From Mesostigma viride (taxonomy: Eukaryota; Streptophyta; Mesostigmatophyceae; Mesostigmatales; Mesostigmataceae), in the NCBI GenBank assembly GCA_009746045.1, contig RPFO01001652.1:1-24722 (forward strand): a DNA stretch of 24,722 nucleotides. The letters are read 5' to 3'. Positions 17,077 to 24,722 of this stretch are shown here, piece after piece; position 1 is the stretch's first letter, and every line of letters starts with the position of its first letter. The translations under genes and the position numbers were made by a program. The notes under the pieces are model-generated. The model was not told where the DNA came from. It did not search any database and worked only from the letters and a program-made list of their open reading frames with translations.

Positions 17077-18303
17077 CTAGTTTGCTGCAGAGGGAGCAGG
17101 GACAGGCACATGAGTGTTAGCAGGTGTGGCCTGGGTGTTCCCCTGCCTCTGCCATTTGTTCCACTTGGCCTTCTTGGGCCGCATGTTGCCAGCCGGCTTG
17201 GGCGGGCGCTTCTTGCCCTGCGGACCGCGTGTGTGCTTGCAGTCCTTGGCGAAGTGCCCTGGCTGGTGGCAGGCGCCACACAGCCGCACATTCGGACCAG
17301 CCTTCGTGTTGGCTGGGCAATCCGACCACACATGCCCGGTGCCCTGGCATCGGCCACACTTCTCTTCACCTGCACCATGAATTCTTGCAATGGGCGCTGC
17401 AGCAGAGGAAAGAGGGTCAGAAATGCCCGCTGCCACCAATGCCTTGGCGGCAGCCGGCACAGCAACAGAATTGCGAATAATCTGGAAAGCCTCTGCCCTA
17501 TTTGCTAGCTTGTCGACAGTCAGTGTTCCCGACATGCCCTGGAGGGCGGACTCAGACAGGCTACCAGACATGATGCCCTTTGCCAGAAACATTACCACCG
17601 AGAAGGCGTCACCTGGCGAGCAGGACGACAACGCCAGTTTCTGCTCGTAGTCGAGCGTTGCCTGGCTGATGTCTACCTTCCGATTCAGATCAAACTTTAG
17701 AATACTCACTGCATCTGCGACGAGGCGCATTAGCCCCGTCTTCAGGAGATTCTTCTCAAGGCTAGCCATGAATTCTTCCCAGCTCCGGTCCTCCTTGTAG
17801 GCTATCTCGATCAGGTCGGATACGACCTTGTAACCCTCGGTGGCCAGCCGATTGCGCCTCAGCAATTCGATAGGCTTGGCTACCATGTCTTGGACATCAC
17901 TGTGCCACTTGCGCAGGTTCAAAATAAACTGTTCTTTCACCTTCTCTGATGGCTCAGGAGCCGCTGGAATCGGCGCAGGAATTCGCTCCTCGATCACCTT
18001 TTGCTCCTTCATCCAGAGGATGCGGGCAGCACGGTCTAGGCTTGCAGTGCGCAGCCCAGCCGCCTGTGATCCACTTGGCAGCTCCGCTGCACGGGCAGCT
18101 GCAGGTGCAGTTTCCTCCGCCGCAGTGTCCACCACTGCGGGGCTATCCTGCTTGGCAAATTCTTCGTTCAGATTCCTCTGAATCTCGCTCGCGGTGGGCT
18201 TGCGAAGTGTGCCCACGCCCTTCGAGCCCAGGGCTCCGAGATTCGGCAGCTTGATTTTGTGTTTGATTTTCGACGACGGCGTTGTCAGGCCCGTCCGGAA
18301 CAT
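17077..18303 (-). CDS. gag: copia-type Gag with two zinc knuckles
   Basis: I place the start at ATG 18303 (MFRTGLTTPSSK), 27 bp inside the 5' LTR. A longer frame begins within the LTR at 18468 but would read through LTR sequence, so I reject it. The 408-residue product has an A/P/E-rich region (about 55-130) and a helical capsid-like region (about 130-300, with QFILNLRKWHSDVQDMV and RSWEEFMASLEKNLLKTGLM). Two CX2CX4HX4C knuckles follow (CGRCQGTGHVWSDC at 316-329, CGACHQPGHFAKDC at 342-355), then a basic K/P-rich tail. Gag packages element RNA in virus-like particles. The stop (TAG, 17077-17079) lies inside the open pol frame, one register over. No protease motif is seen in Gag. Confidence 0.92.
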   Translation of the reverse strand: MFRTGLTTPSSKIKHKIKLPNLGALGSKGVGTLRKPTASEIQRNLNEEFAKQDSPAVVDTAAEETAPAAARAAELPSGSQAAGLRTASLDRAARILWMKEQKVIEERIPAPIPAAPEPSEKVKEQFILNLRKWHSDVQDMVAKPIELLRRNRLATEGYKVVSDLIEIAYKEDRSWEEFMASLEKNLLKTGLMRLVADAVSILKFDLNRKVDISQATLDYEQKLALSSCSPGDAFSVVMFLAKGIMSGSLSESALQGMSGTLTVDKLANRAEAFQIIRNSVAVPAAAKALVAAGISDPLSSAAAPIARIHGAGEEKCGRCQGTGHVWSDCPANTKAGPNVRLCGACHQPGHFAKDCKHTRGPQGKKRPPKPAGNMRPKKAKWNKWQRQGNTQATPANTHVPVPAPSAAN

Positions 18304-18330
18304 TTTTGAAAATGTTCTTTCTTGAGTACA

Positions 18331-18606
18331 AGTTGCAATAATGTGTTTTGGATACCAACGCTCTTCGTCGAGAGGCAAGTGCTTTGGTGCTACGCAGAGG
18401 AACACGCAGGCGGCTACCTCGTCCGCCGTCACGTTGCATTTATTTCTCATTAACTTATCATCGTGCATTGGACTTGCTTAACATAGTCCGAGATTCCTCG
18501 GCGCGACGCTAGATGCCGTTCACAAGATTCCGTCGCAGCAAAGATGCTGACGGCGCGGCGTCCACACTAGGATTTAGGGTACTGAGTAGAACTACACAGT
18601 ACAACT
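18331..18606 (-). repeat. copia 5' LTR
   Basis: 276 bp, identical to 12722-12997. In element orientation it lies upstream of gag and should hold the promoter. I cannot pick a TATA box with confidence. The bases next to the LTR (tgtactcaagaaag, minus strand from 18330) are where the primer-binding site should be; I could not match them to a tRNA 3' end or anticodon half. Confidence 0.95.
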
Positions 18607-18611
18607 CCCGG
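18607..18611. repeat. target-site duplication, right copy
   Basis: CCCGG follows the right LTR directly and matches 12717-12721. Removing the copia element and one copy restores the gypsy DNA, but not one open frame across the junction. Confidence 0.85.
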
Positions 18612-19600
18612 CCCTCCGTTCCTCGTGCGTAGTGTCCCTGCCTACACGGATAGAGGTAGATGTAGGACAGGTAGATAAGATAGCGCAAGTCAATAACGTC
18701 GGGCAGATAGACAGCTTAGATAAGGACACCCCGTTGGTAGCGAATACCAGCGTGGGCGCAGAATCAGTCGTTACAGTAGATAGTCGCACCCCGCTTGTAG
18801 CGAATACAAGTGCGGATGCATCCTTGGGCGAGGACTCTGCCCCAAGCACGCAGCCGGCCACGGGTAGCGCAGCGAGCTCCGACCAGCCTTGTACGCGCGC
18901 AACTCCGGCTGCTACCCGCAACTTGCTCCTTTTTAGGGGAGGTCTGGCTGTACCGGGATCAGCATTAGACCCCTACCTCAAGGACAAGACCGTCATGGAC
19001 GTGCAGTTCATGGTGGACACGGGTGCGTCTACGACTCTACGTCGTTCATCAACGAGGCATTGGCGCGTCGCGCAGGATACGACATCCGACCACATGCGAC
19101 AGTGGTGAATGTGACCTATTCTGATGGTCGCAAGAGCCCCTCGCCTGGTCGGGTTGATATCAAGGCTGTGATTCAAGGCATCCCTGTGGAGCTCACAGCC
19201 ACGGTCGCACCGCTGGGAGCTGCGGACATCATCATCGGCATCGACTGGCTGGACGCGCAGGATGTGGACATTAGCATTGGGCGTCGCGTGGTGTGGTTCC
19301 CTGACGGTTCCTTTTGGAGTCCTGTCAGCGAATACCAAGTGCAGGGCCCCGACGTGCATAACATCACGCACGAGCGGGAAGTCACCCAGCCCCGCAACGC
19401 CTCGCAGATCCTCATGAGCCTCAAGTCACTGGAGAGTAAGCTGCGTCGAGGCAAGGAGTACTACATGTACCGTCTTGACCTCTCCAACATAGAGGTTCTC
19501 CTTAATGAGATCGGTGTGGGGTTTACACCCGAGGAGACGGAGCGTTATAACGCGGTTCTAGCGCGACGGGAGAAGCTCTTCGACGAAAGCAAGCACCTGG
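18612..19600 (+). pseudogene. gypsy protease and pol N-terminus, frameshifted
   Basis: The second forward frame runs from the insertion edge through a S/T/A-rich leader with a repeated LVANTS motif (DTPLVANTSVGA, RTPLVANTSADA) to a protease active-site motif, MVDTGAST, near 19008-19034. Just after it the coding register moves by one base (about 19035-19050), resuming as INEALARRAGYD in frame one. The second protease motif, IIIGIDWLDAQD, lies near 19230, and the frame runs on to about 19600, where it shifts again into RT. The motifs match retropepsin-like gypsy proteases. The frameshift just after the active site would prevent a functional polyprotein unless it is an assembly error. Confidence 0.85.
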
Positions 19601-20186
19601 GAGTTTCCCCCGCACCGCTCAGTGCTCCACCGCATCCAGGTGAAGGAGGGCTATGGTCCCACGTCCTCCCCCATGTACCGCATGGGTCCAGTTGAGCTGG
19701 TGGAGCTGAAGAAAATCTTGATGGCGCTCTTGGAGCGGGGTCTCATCGAGCCTAGCAATAGCCCCTTCTCGGCTGGTGTGCTACTGGTCCCTAAGCCTGG
19801 GGCAAGTGGCGGCTAGTCACGGACTACCGGAAGCTCAATGCTATCACTGTAAAGTCCAAGTACCCCCTCCCGCGCATCGACGATATCTTCAACCGCGTCC
19901 AACCCACCTCACAAGACGGCGTTCAACACGCCCTTTGGGCATTACCAGTTTCGGGTGGCCGCGATGGGTTTGTGCAATTCCGCACGGACCGTCGGCCCGT
20001 CGCTATCTGTTCCACACCGGTCGCACGACCCAGCAGGACGACCTGTCTCCCGACTGGGAGGCCGCGCGCGAGGACGTGCGCGCCCCCGGGGAAAGGGAGG
20101 GGTCCCGGTCACGAGTGCCACTCAGCCACGTGGTACCGGCTCAGGGAATTTTTCACCTGCAGCGGAACCACGCGGGCCCCCTACCA
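19601..20186 (+). pseudogene. gypsy reverse transcriptase remnant, catalytic core deleted
   Basis: The RT N-terminus reads well (LHRIQVKEGY, ELVELKKILMALLERGLIEPSNSPFSAGVLLVPKP). A one-base shift near 19800 leads to WRLVTDYRKLNAITVK and YPLPRIDDIFNRV. The segment that normally carries the first catalytic aspartate is missing. KTAFNTPFGHYQFRVAAMGL then resumes near 19912, again in another register. Beyond about 19990 no fingers/palm sequence follows: the YxDD motif, thumb and RNase H are absent, and the sequence is unassignable until the integrase. The known gypsy order RT-RNase H-integrase makes this an internal deletion of several hundred codons. Confidence 0.85.
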
Positions 20187-21080
20187 TTTTTTCGGAGTAC
20201 GTGCACCAAACCCTTGAGGAGGAGGCGGACACGTACACGATCACTTCTGTCCTGGAGACGTTGATTAGTCGGTTCACTGTCACGGAGCCCGCGGCCTTAG
20301 AGGCAATCAGGTCGCACCCCAAGCAGATGGGCAAGCTCCCGTGCAAGTTCCAGGACGGGCGACTCTATGTCATGGTGAGGCCAGACTGCTGGCGCCTGTA
20401 CATCCCGGAGATATGTCGAGCGGCTCTGCTCCATGAGCTCCATGACTCTCTCGCCGGTGGCCACCAAGGGATCCACCGCTTGCTGCCACGGGCCCGAAAG
20501 AACTTCTACTGGCCAGGCATGCGAGAGTACATTGAGACGTACGTGCGCGAGTGTCCATCATGTCAGATCATGAAGTCCCGCAATACGGGCTCACAGGCGG
20601 TCCCCCAGACCCTACCAGACCCAGTGGGCCCTTGGGATTCCTTGATGATGGATTTTGTTGGCCCCTTCCGGAAGACCAAGAATGGCAACAGCATGATTCT
20701 GGTTTTCCTGGACCGTTTGACGCGCATGTGTCACCTGGCACCATGTCCGGCCGAGCTCACGGCCGAGGCTTGCGCTAAGCTATACCTTCACCACGTGTTC
20801 AGGTACCACGGACTCAGCCGGCAATTCATAATATCGGACCGAGATAAGCTGTTCACGGCCCGCTTCTGGCAGGAGTTCTTTGAATGCCTGGGCACCAAGG
20901 TGTCGCTGGGATCGACAGCATATCACAGCTCGTCCTCCCACTTGGTGGAGAGGCTGAACCGCACAGTGCAAGAGACCATGCGCCACTACACCGACGCGGT
21001 GGGAAGCAACTGGGAAGAGTTCTTGGGTTTGGTGGAGTTCTCCCTCAATAACGCCCCCAGGCAGCTCATGGCTTCACACC
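20187..21080 (+). pseudogene. gypsy integrase, zinc-binding and catalytic core
   Basis: One open frame holds the linker (EYVHQTLEEEADTYTITSVL), an H2C2 zinc-binding domain (LHELHDSLAGGHQGIHRLL, then NFYWPGMREYIETYVRECPS with C-X2-C) and the catalytic core. The likely triad is D in MMDFVGPF, D in IISDRDKLF and E in HLVERLNRT. Integrase joins element cDNA to the host chromosome. This is the best preserved piece of the outer element, but it has no start of its own and is cut off upstream by the RT deletion. The frame fails near 21080 (FSLNNAPRQLMASHH), where a one-base change moves the sequence to another register. Confidence 0.88.
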
Positions 21081-21776
21081 ATTCTTCCTCAACACGGGCA
21101 GGCATCCGCTCACGCCGACTGACCTTCTCACAAGCCCAGCCTTAGCTGAGAAGTCGGTCCGGCGAGACACCCTCGAAGGGGTGGAGAGGTTGCTGGTCCA
21201 GATGCGCCAGGCCCATGACAGTGCGGTCAAGGGCTACCGGGCCGCTGCAGAGCGCTACATGGCGAGGACTGCTGGCCGCCTAGATGCGCGCACACCGGCC
21301 ATCGAGGTGGGCGACTGGGTACTGGTGGAAGGCCCCCGCCTAGGACGTTTCTCTGAGAAGGTAGAGGGTGTCAGGGTGAGCTCAAGACAAAGCTCCGTCC
21401 TATGTTCCTGGGGCCACACAAGGTTCTGGAGAAGCTTGGAGATGTGATGTTCAAGGTGGACATCCCGAGCTCCTGGAACACTTCCTCCAACTTCCATCGA
21501 GACCAGCTCAAGTTATACCACCAGAACTCCATCCAAGGTTGGCTCAACCCGCCGGCCCCTGTCGAGTACAACCCCGAGACTGGAGAACAGGAAGACGAGG
21601 TGGCCGAGATCGTGGACCACCGGGACATCAAGCGTGGGAGAGGTAGACAGCGACAGTATCGCGTACGGTGGCGTTTTGCTCAGCATGATTACGAGGATTC
21701 GTGGCGAACCGAGAATGAGCTAGAAGGGTGTGAACGTCTGCTTCGCGAGTATAAGGCCCAGCATGCCCTCCACTAG
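21081..21776 (+). pseudogene. gypsy integrase C-terminus with chromodomain
   Basis: After the shift near 21080, frame one continues (HPLTPTDLLTSPALAEKSVR, then EGVERLLVQMRQAH and the VGDWVLVEGPRL barrel strand). Near 21380 a further shift leads to frame three (LRPMFLGPHKVLEKLGDVMF, FHRDQLKLYH). The end, from about 21597 to 21755, is a chromodomain: EVAEIVDHRDIKRGRGRQRQ, YRVRWRFAQHDYEDSW and ELEGCERLLREYK, with aromatic residues placed as in the family. Chromodomains on integrase mark the chromovirus branch of Ty3/gypsy and are thought to direct integration to particular chromatin. The stop is at 21774-21776. Confidence 0.88.
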
Positions 21777-21972
21777 GCTACCGCGAAGGTAGTAGTGGTG
21801 GGGGCGCTATGACAACGGGCTTGATCACGTGTAGCCAGGATGCCGCGAAGGCACTTGTGTTATTCACGTCGATGTGTACGCACCATCGTGGTAATTGGGT
21901 ATAAGAGCCTAGTATCAAGTGTACCCCTTTTTCACACTCACACGCCTTAAGTCGAGTGTGCGATGATCGCAG

Positions 21973-23449
21973 ATGCTTCCACAGCAGCCCGACAGCGAGG
22001 AGCCAGAGATATCGTTGTTCGCTGACAACGTTGACTTGCGGATGGACATGGACATGAACGTCCCGCAGCCATTGGCGGAGCCTAAGACTCCTGACCAACG
22101 CCAGGTGCAAACAGGGCCGACTCGGCGAACGGGCGGTTCTGTCACACCTGCGGTGACACCGATCCAACAACGGGACGGTGATGCCGTGCGAACCATTCGG
22201 ACCCAGGGAACGGGGGGAATGACGGTTCTTGTCGGGACGGGACCGACCCGCAGAACGGGCGGCTCGACCGACCTGACTAAGCTCGATTCCGAGGATATTG
22301 AGCGCAACCGGAAACGGCCCCAAGTGGAACCGGATGCCCAGCGAGAAGTTAGACGTCGCGCATGTACGAACGAGGTGTCGGCGGGCAGCGTCTCCGCGGA
22401 TTCCCAGAGTTCGCGCCGAGAAGCGCGCACTTACTCCGAGCGGGTGGCCTGCGTGGAGACGTCCCGCGCTCATATACCAGAGAGGCGTGGCCCGATACCA
22501 GCGGTGGGCTTTATATCTCCCGCGCAGGGGTCTTTGATCGTACAGGCGGTGGCTCGACCGGCGCCATGGACGGTGGGCGCTTACGTCAGCGCGTTTCCCG
22601 GCCCACAACGAGTACGCCCCTTACGTGAGTTTCGGGGTGTTCCCGTCTACATTGAACTCCCACCACCGCCGTTCGTGGCCGTCGACAGCGCGGACTATCA
22701 TCGACCGCAACCGCTGCACTTTGAGGCAGGAACTCATGCGTATGTGGAGCGAGGCTCCATGCGCGAGCTAGTCTGCTTCGACTTGCACCCAGGGAGGGCG
22801 GCCCCGCGACCCCAGGACTGCCTAGAATCGACGCCAGAGGGTTCTGGTACGCGTTACGGCCCCAAGCGGGAGCTGCCAAAATACATGGTAGATGGTAAAC
22901 CTCGAAAGGTTGACTGTCCCAAGTATGCTCCGTGCGAGGGAGAGGCATTCCTCGACTGCATGGGTTGTGCCCAACTTTGTGAGGGCTCCGGGCTTTCGCT
23001 TCAACGCTCTCCAGGTGCGCGTCGTAGTGTTGACCATGGCGGGGGGTTTCTTTGCGGAGCATGGATGTGGGGTTATTGATTGGAACGCGGGCACAATCAT
23101 GTTCACGCACCCGCAATACCTGGCCGCATTCATGTCGTACTGGCCCACCGGGACGTGGGTAGACCTCGCTCAAACGCGCACCAACGTGAACGAATACCAG
23201 CTCGCATACAATGCGGATCACCTCGCTAACCCGGGAAGATCCTCGAGGAAATTGGTGAGCAGGGTCGCCAGGTACTCCACGAGTATCGTCAACGGAAGGC
23301 GCGGTCGGGAGGGGTGGGCCCCAGCATTGGAGGAATGTGAGGGTTGCGACCTCCTCATGGATGGATTGCAACGGGATGGCGACAGCATCCCATCGGCTAT
23401 CAAGGAATTGTCCTTGTGTGGCAACGCCGGGGAGAATTGGCTTTACTAA
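21973..23449 (+). CDS. unrecognised ORF between gypsy pol and 3' LTR (two frames)
   Basis: ATG 21973 (MLPQQPDSEEPEISLFADNV) opens a frame that stays open to 23079. A second frame (22892-23449) looks coding from about 22970 on (FRFNALQVRVVVLTMAGGFF, then AEHGCGVIDWNAGTIMF) to its stop, so one register change inside 22950-23000 would give a product near 480 residues. The N-terminal third is disordered and carries two copies of a TGPTRRTGGS motif (near residues 50 and 93). The middle is basic, then P-rich, followed by a cysteine-containing segment (VDCPKYAPCEGEAFLDC). There is no signal peptide and no clear membrane helix, so an Env protein is not supported. Position after pol and before a polypurine tract suggests an extra gypsy ORF; function unknown. 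Confidence 0.5.
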
Positions 23450-23660
23450 CCCGCTGGCGAACAGGGGTTGGGACATAGTATCCCCATGGCCGCTTTTGTA
23501 CTATTGTTCTCTATAGCTGACTGCCCAGCCTGGGCAATTGTCGCTTTTGTGTGTTGCTTGTTTTGCTTGCAAGAGCTTCTTTTTTTTTCTTGTTTGTTTG
23601 TTTGTGTTAATTGTCTTGTTGCGTGCGCCCCAAGCCTGGACGATATAGCTATCGTCCCGT

Positions 23661-23674
23661 GGGGAAGGGAGGAG
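23661..23674 (+). promoter_or_regulatory. polypurine tract of the outer LTR element
   Basis: GGGGAAGGGAGGAG, 14 purines in a row, directly precedes TGTTACGG, as expected for the primer of plus-strand DNA synthesis abutting a 3' LTR. Orientation (plus) agrees with the gypsy coding strand. Confidence 0.7.
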
Positions 23675-24339
23675 TGTTACGGCCCAGACCTTTGTATGGG
23701 CGTAACAATGCCTTCAATAAATAAGTCGAAAGTCATTTGTTATTCGTTTGGGACTTTTGATAGCTCGCTTTCATAGTCCGCCGGACTATAGGACTCAATT
23801 CGGGACTTATTTGGGAATTTGTCCTAAGTTCGGGACTTTGTGTGTTCATTTGGTACTTTGTGTGTTCCGGACCAGTTAATTTGGGCCTAGCCAGAAGTAC
23901 GAGATCTTCTAGGGGCCGGGCCGGCTCTAGACGTCAGACAGAACCTATTGGGCTTGACGGCAGTATCTGGAAGATCGGCGCGCATGTCGGCGCGCCTGCA
24001 CACCAACTTGCCAGCTTGGTAGCGCAGCTAGGTGAAATTGGTCTGTGGACGATGGACTCTCTCTCTTTGGTTTGATGATTAATGAAACGAGTGTTGACGA
24101 CTCTCTCAGACCAAGGGGCACTAATCCGGATGTCATTTGCCTCATGACATGCCGTGTTACATAGCTAGATTAATTAATCATGCTATAAGGCCTAGCTGAG
24201 GATAAACCGCTGCTCAGTAGTCAATTTACTGCGATCTTGCTTGCTATCGCGGTACGCGGATGCGCGGCTATGCCGGGGCTTATTAAACTGCACCTTATAC
24301 TAGATTAGATCTTCGCACCGTCCGGCTCGGGACGTAACA
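23675..24339 (+). repeat. putative gypsy 3' LTR
   Basis: The 665-bp segment starts TGTTACG and ends CGTAACA, a perfect 7-bp inverted terminal repeat with TG...CA ends, right after a polypurine tract. Inside are AATAAA near 23716, an 8-bp-arm palindrome (atagtccg c cggactat, about 23773-23789) and two copies of a gacttt/tacttt-gtgtgttc motif near 23832-23868, which could be U3 elements. The right end is inferred from the inverted repeat only; no second LTR copy in the window confirms it, and no target duplication can be tested. Confidence 0.55.
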
Positions 24340-24722
24340 GTCTCCTTGACATACATGTATACATATCGATTTCTGGCTTGCGCTGGCCGGGTTGTCTCCT
24401 TTGATATTGACGTCGATCTTGGGAAGACGTGCACAGTCTGTATCTTAACTTGGGAATTCAGTGCTTCCTGGCCCCCCAATAACGGGGACACGAGGACTAA
24501 TTTCATTAATTTATATTTTAGTGTAATCCGTACATAGTCAGAGGAGGAACAAAAATCAAAGTACGGTTCAATTGGAGCGCAATATTGATAAATGTTGTGC
24601 ACTAAGCACCAGTCATCACGAACTAACAAACATAAAGCTTTCATCTAAAACGATGGCAAGACGTACAAATCAACATACTACGTATTATACGAATAGTTTC
24701 TCTCTTGATAAGAAGATGAAAG
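24340..24722. other. no gene recognised (right flank)
   Basis: AT-rich DNA after the putative LTR. A 114-codon minus-strand frame (24300-24644) overlaps the LTR end and shows no domain, so I leave it out. If the LTR boundary is right, the bases from 24340 (gtctc) would be the element's target duplication. Confidence 0.4.

Larger units (their letters stand above)
12722..18606 (-). mobile_element. complete Ty1/copia-type LTR retrotransposon
   Basis: This 5,885-bp element is on the minus strand: 5' LTR 18331-18606, gag 18303-17077, pol 17053-13415, about 400 bp of 3' noncoding DNA, a purine tract and 3' LTR 12722-12997. The LTRs are identical over 276 bp and a 5-bp duplication flanks the element, so insertion was recent. 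Both large frames are open. The copia assignment rests on the RT (KAFLNG, HVDD) and RNase H (YCDSSLD, TDSQSL, DALTK) motifs and on integrase lying before RT. It interrupts the gag-pol linker of a plus-strand gypsy element in opposite orientation. The protease-like domain lies after integrase, which is not the standard copia order. Confidence 0.95.
10612..21776 (+). mobile_element. decayed Ty3/gypsy chromovirus, split by a copia insertion
   Basis: Gag with a CCHC knuckle, protease (MVDTGAS and IIIGIDWLDAQ), reverse transcriptase remnant, zinc-binding and catalytic integrase domains, and a C-terminal chromodomain occur in the order typical of gypsy chromoviruses. The unit is interrupted at 12717-18611 by a complete copia-type element. 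At least five frame changes and loss of the RT active-site region and RNase H show that it is inactive. Its real limits are probably wider: an upstream hybrid-binding ORF (10026) and a downstream ORF, polypurine tract and putative 3' LTR (to 24339) fit as parts of the same element, but no 5' LTR was found. Plus-strand base composition is similar from 10026 to about 11000, consistent with one unit. Confidence 0.85.

Noticed and set aside
18304-18468. Copia Gag starting inside the LTR at 18468
   Set aside because: The extra 55 residues are LTR sequence that also appears as a chance ORF in the other LTR; ATG 18303 gives a normal Gag start just after the LTR.
21973-23449. Envelope protein in the gypsy element
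   Set aside because: Position fits, but no signal peptide, transmembrane helix or furin-like pattern is visible.
24300-24644. 114-codon reverse ORF at the right edge
   Set aside because: Overlaps the putative LTR end and lacks any recognisable domain.

Overview
The window reads as eukaryotic nuclear DNA. There are no operons or Shine-Dalgarno sites, candidate splice sites are present (GTGAGT donor, polypyrimidine-AG acceptors), LTR retrotransposons of both major superfamilies occur, and short-unit tandem repeats are abundant. A GC-rich green alga (chlorophyte) or similar protist is the best guess. That rests on composition, Q/P- and A/R-rich proteins and a possible TGTAA 3'-end signal, not on a diagnostic gene.

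Layout. Positions 1-960 have no gene. A CAG-rich stretch (959-1430) carries a 44-bp near-perfect palindrome. A minus-strand hypothetical gene of about 500 residues (1431-2961) is split by a one-base frame change in a T6 run. A very GC-rich minisatellite fills about 2985-3990. After about 1.1 kb without a convincing gene come degenerate ~80-bp repeats (5091-5392), a 149-bp higher-order array built on an 8-bp CTTCACGT unit (5455-6490), a fragmentary polyQ/coiled-coil gene (6597-7224), and a second 8-bp array built on GCTGCGTG (7301-8642). The second array may lie inside an intron of the polyQ gene.

The right half is a nested retrotransposon. The outer element is a decayed Ty3/gypsy chromovirus on the plus strand: gag from 10612, then protease, remnant reverse transcriptase, integrase and a C-terminal chromodomain ending at 21776. 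It has several frameshifts and has lost the RT catalytic YxDD region and RNase H. It is flanked by two unusual ORFs that may belong to it. One is a 140-residue protein with a viroplasmin/RNase H1 N-terminal RNA:DNA-hybrid-binding domain (10026-10448). The other is an unrecognised ~480-residue frame after pol (21973-23449), followed by a polypurine tract and a putative 3' LTR (23675-24339). No matching 5' LTR was found.

The inner element is a Ty1/copia-type retrotransposon on the minus strand (12722-18606). It has two identical 276-bp LTRs, a CCCGG target duplication, an intact gag with two zinc knuckles, and an intact ~1,200-residue pol. Its pol appears to run integrase, then protease-like domain, then RT, then RNase H, whereas copia elements normally place protease before integrase. 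The inner element looks young and possibly autonomous. The outer one is dead by its own mutations and by the insertion.
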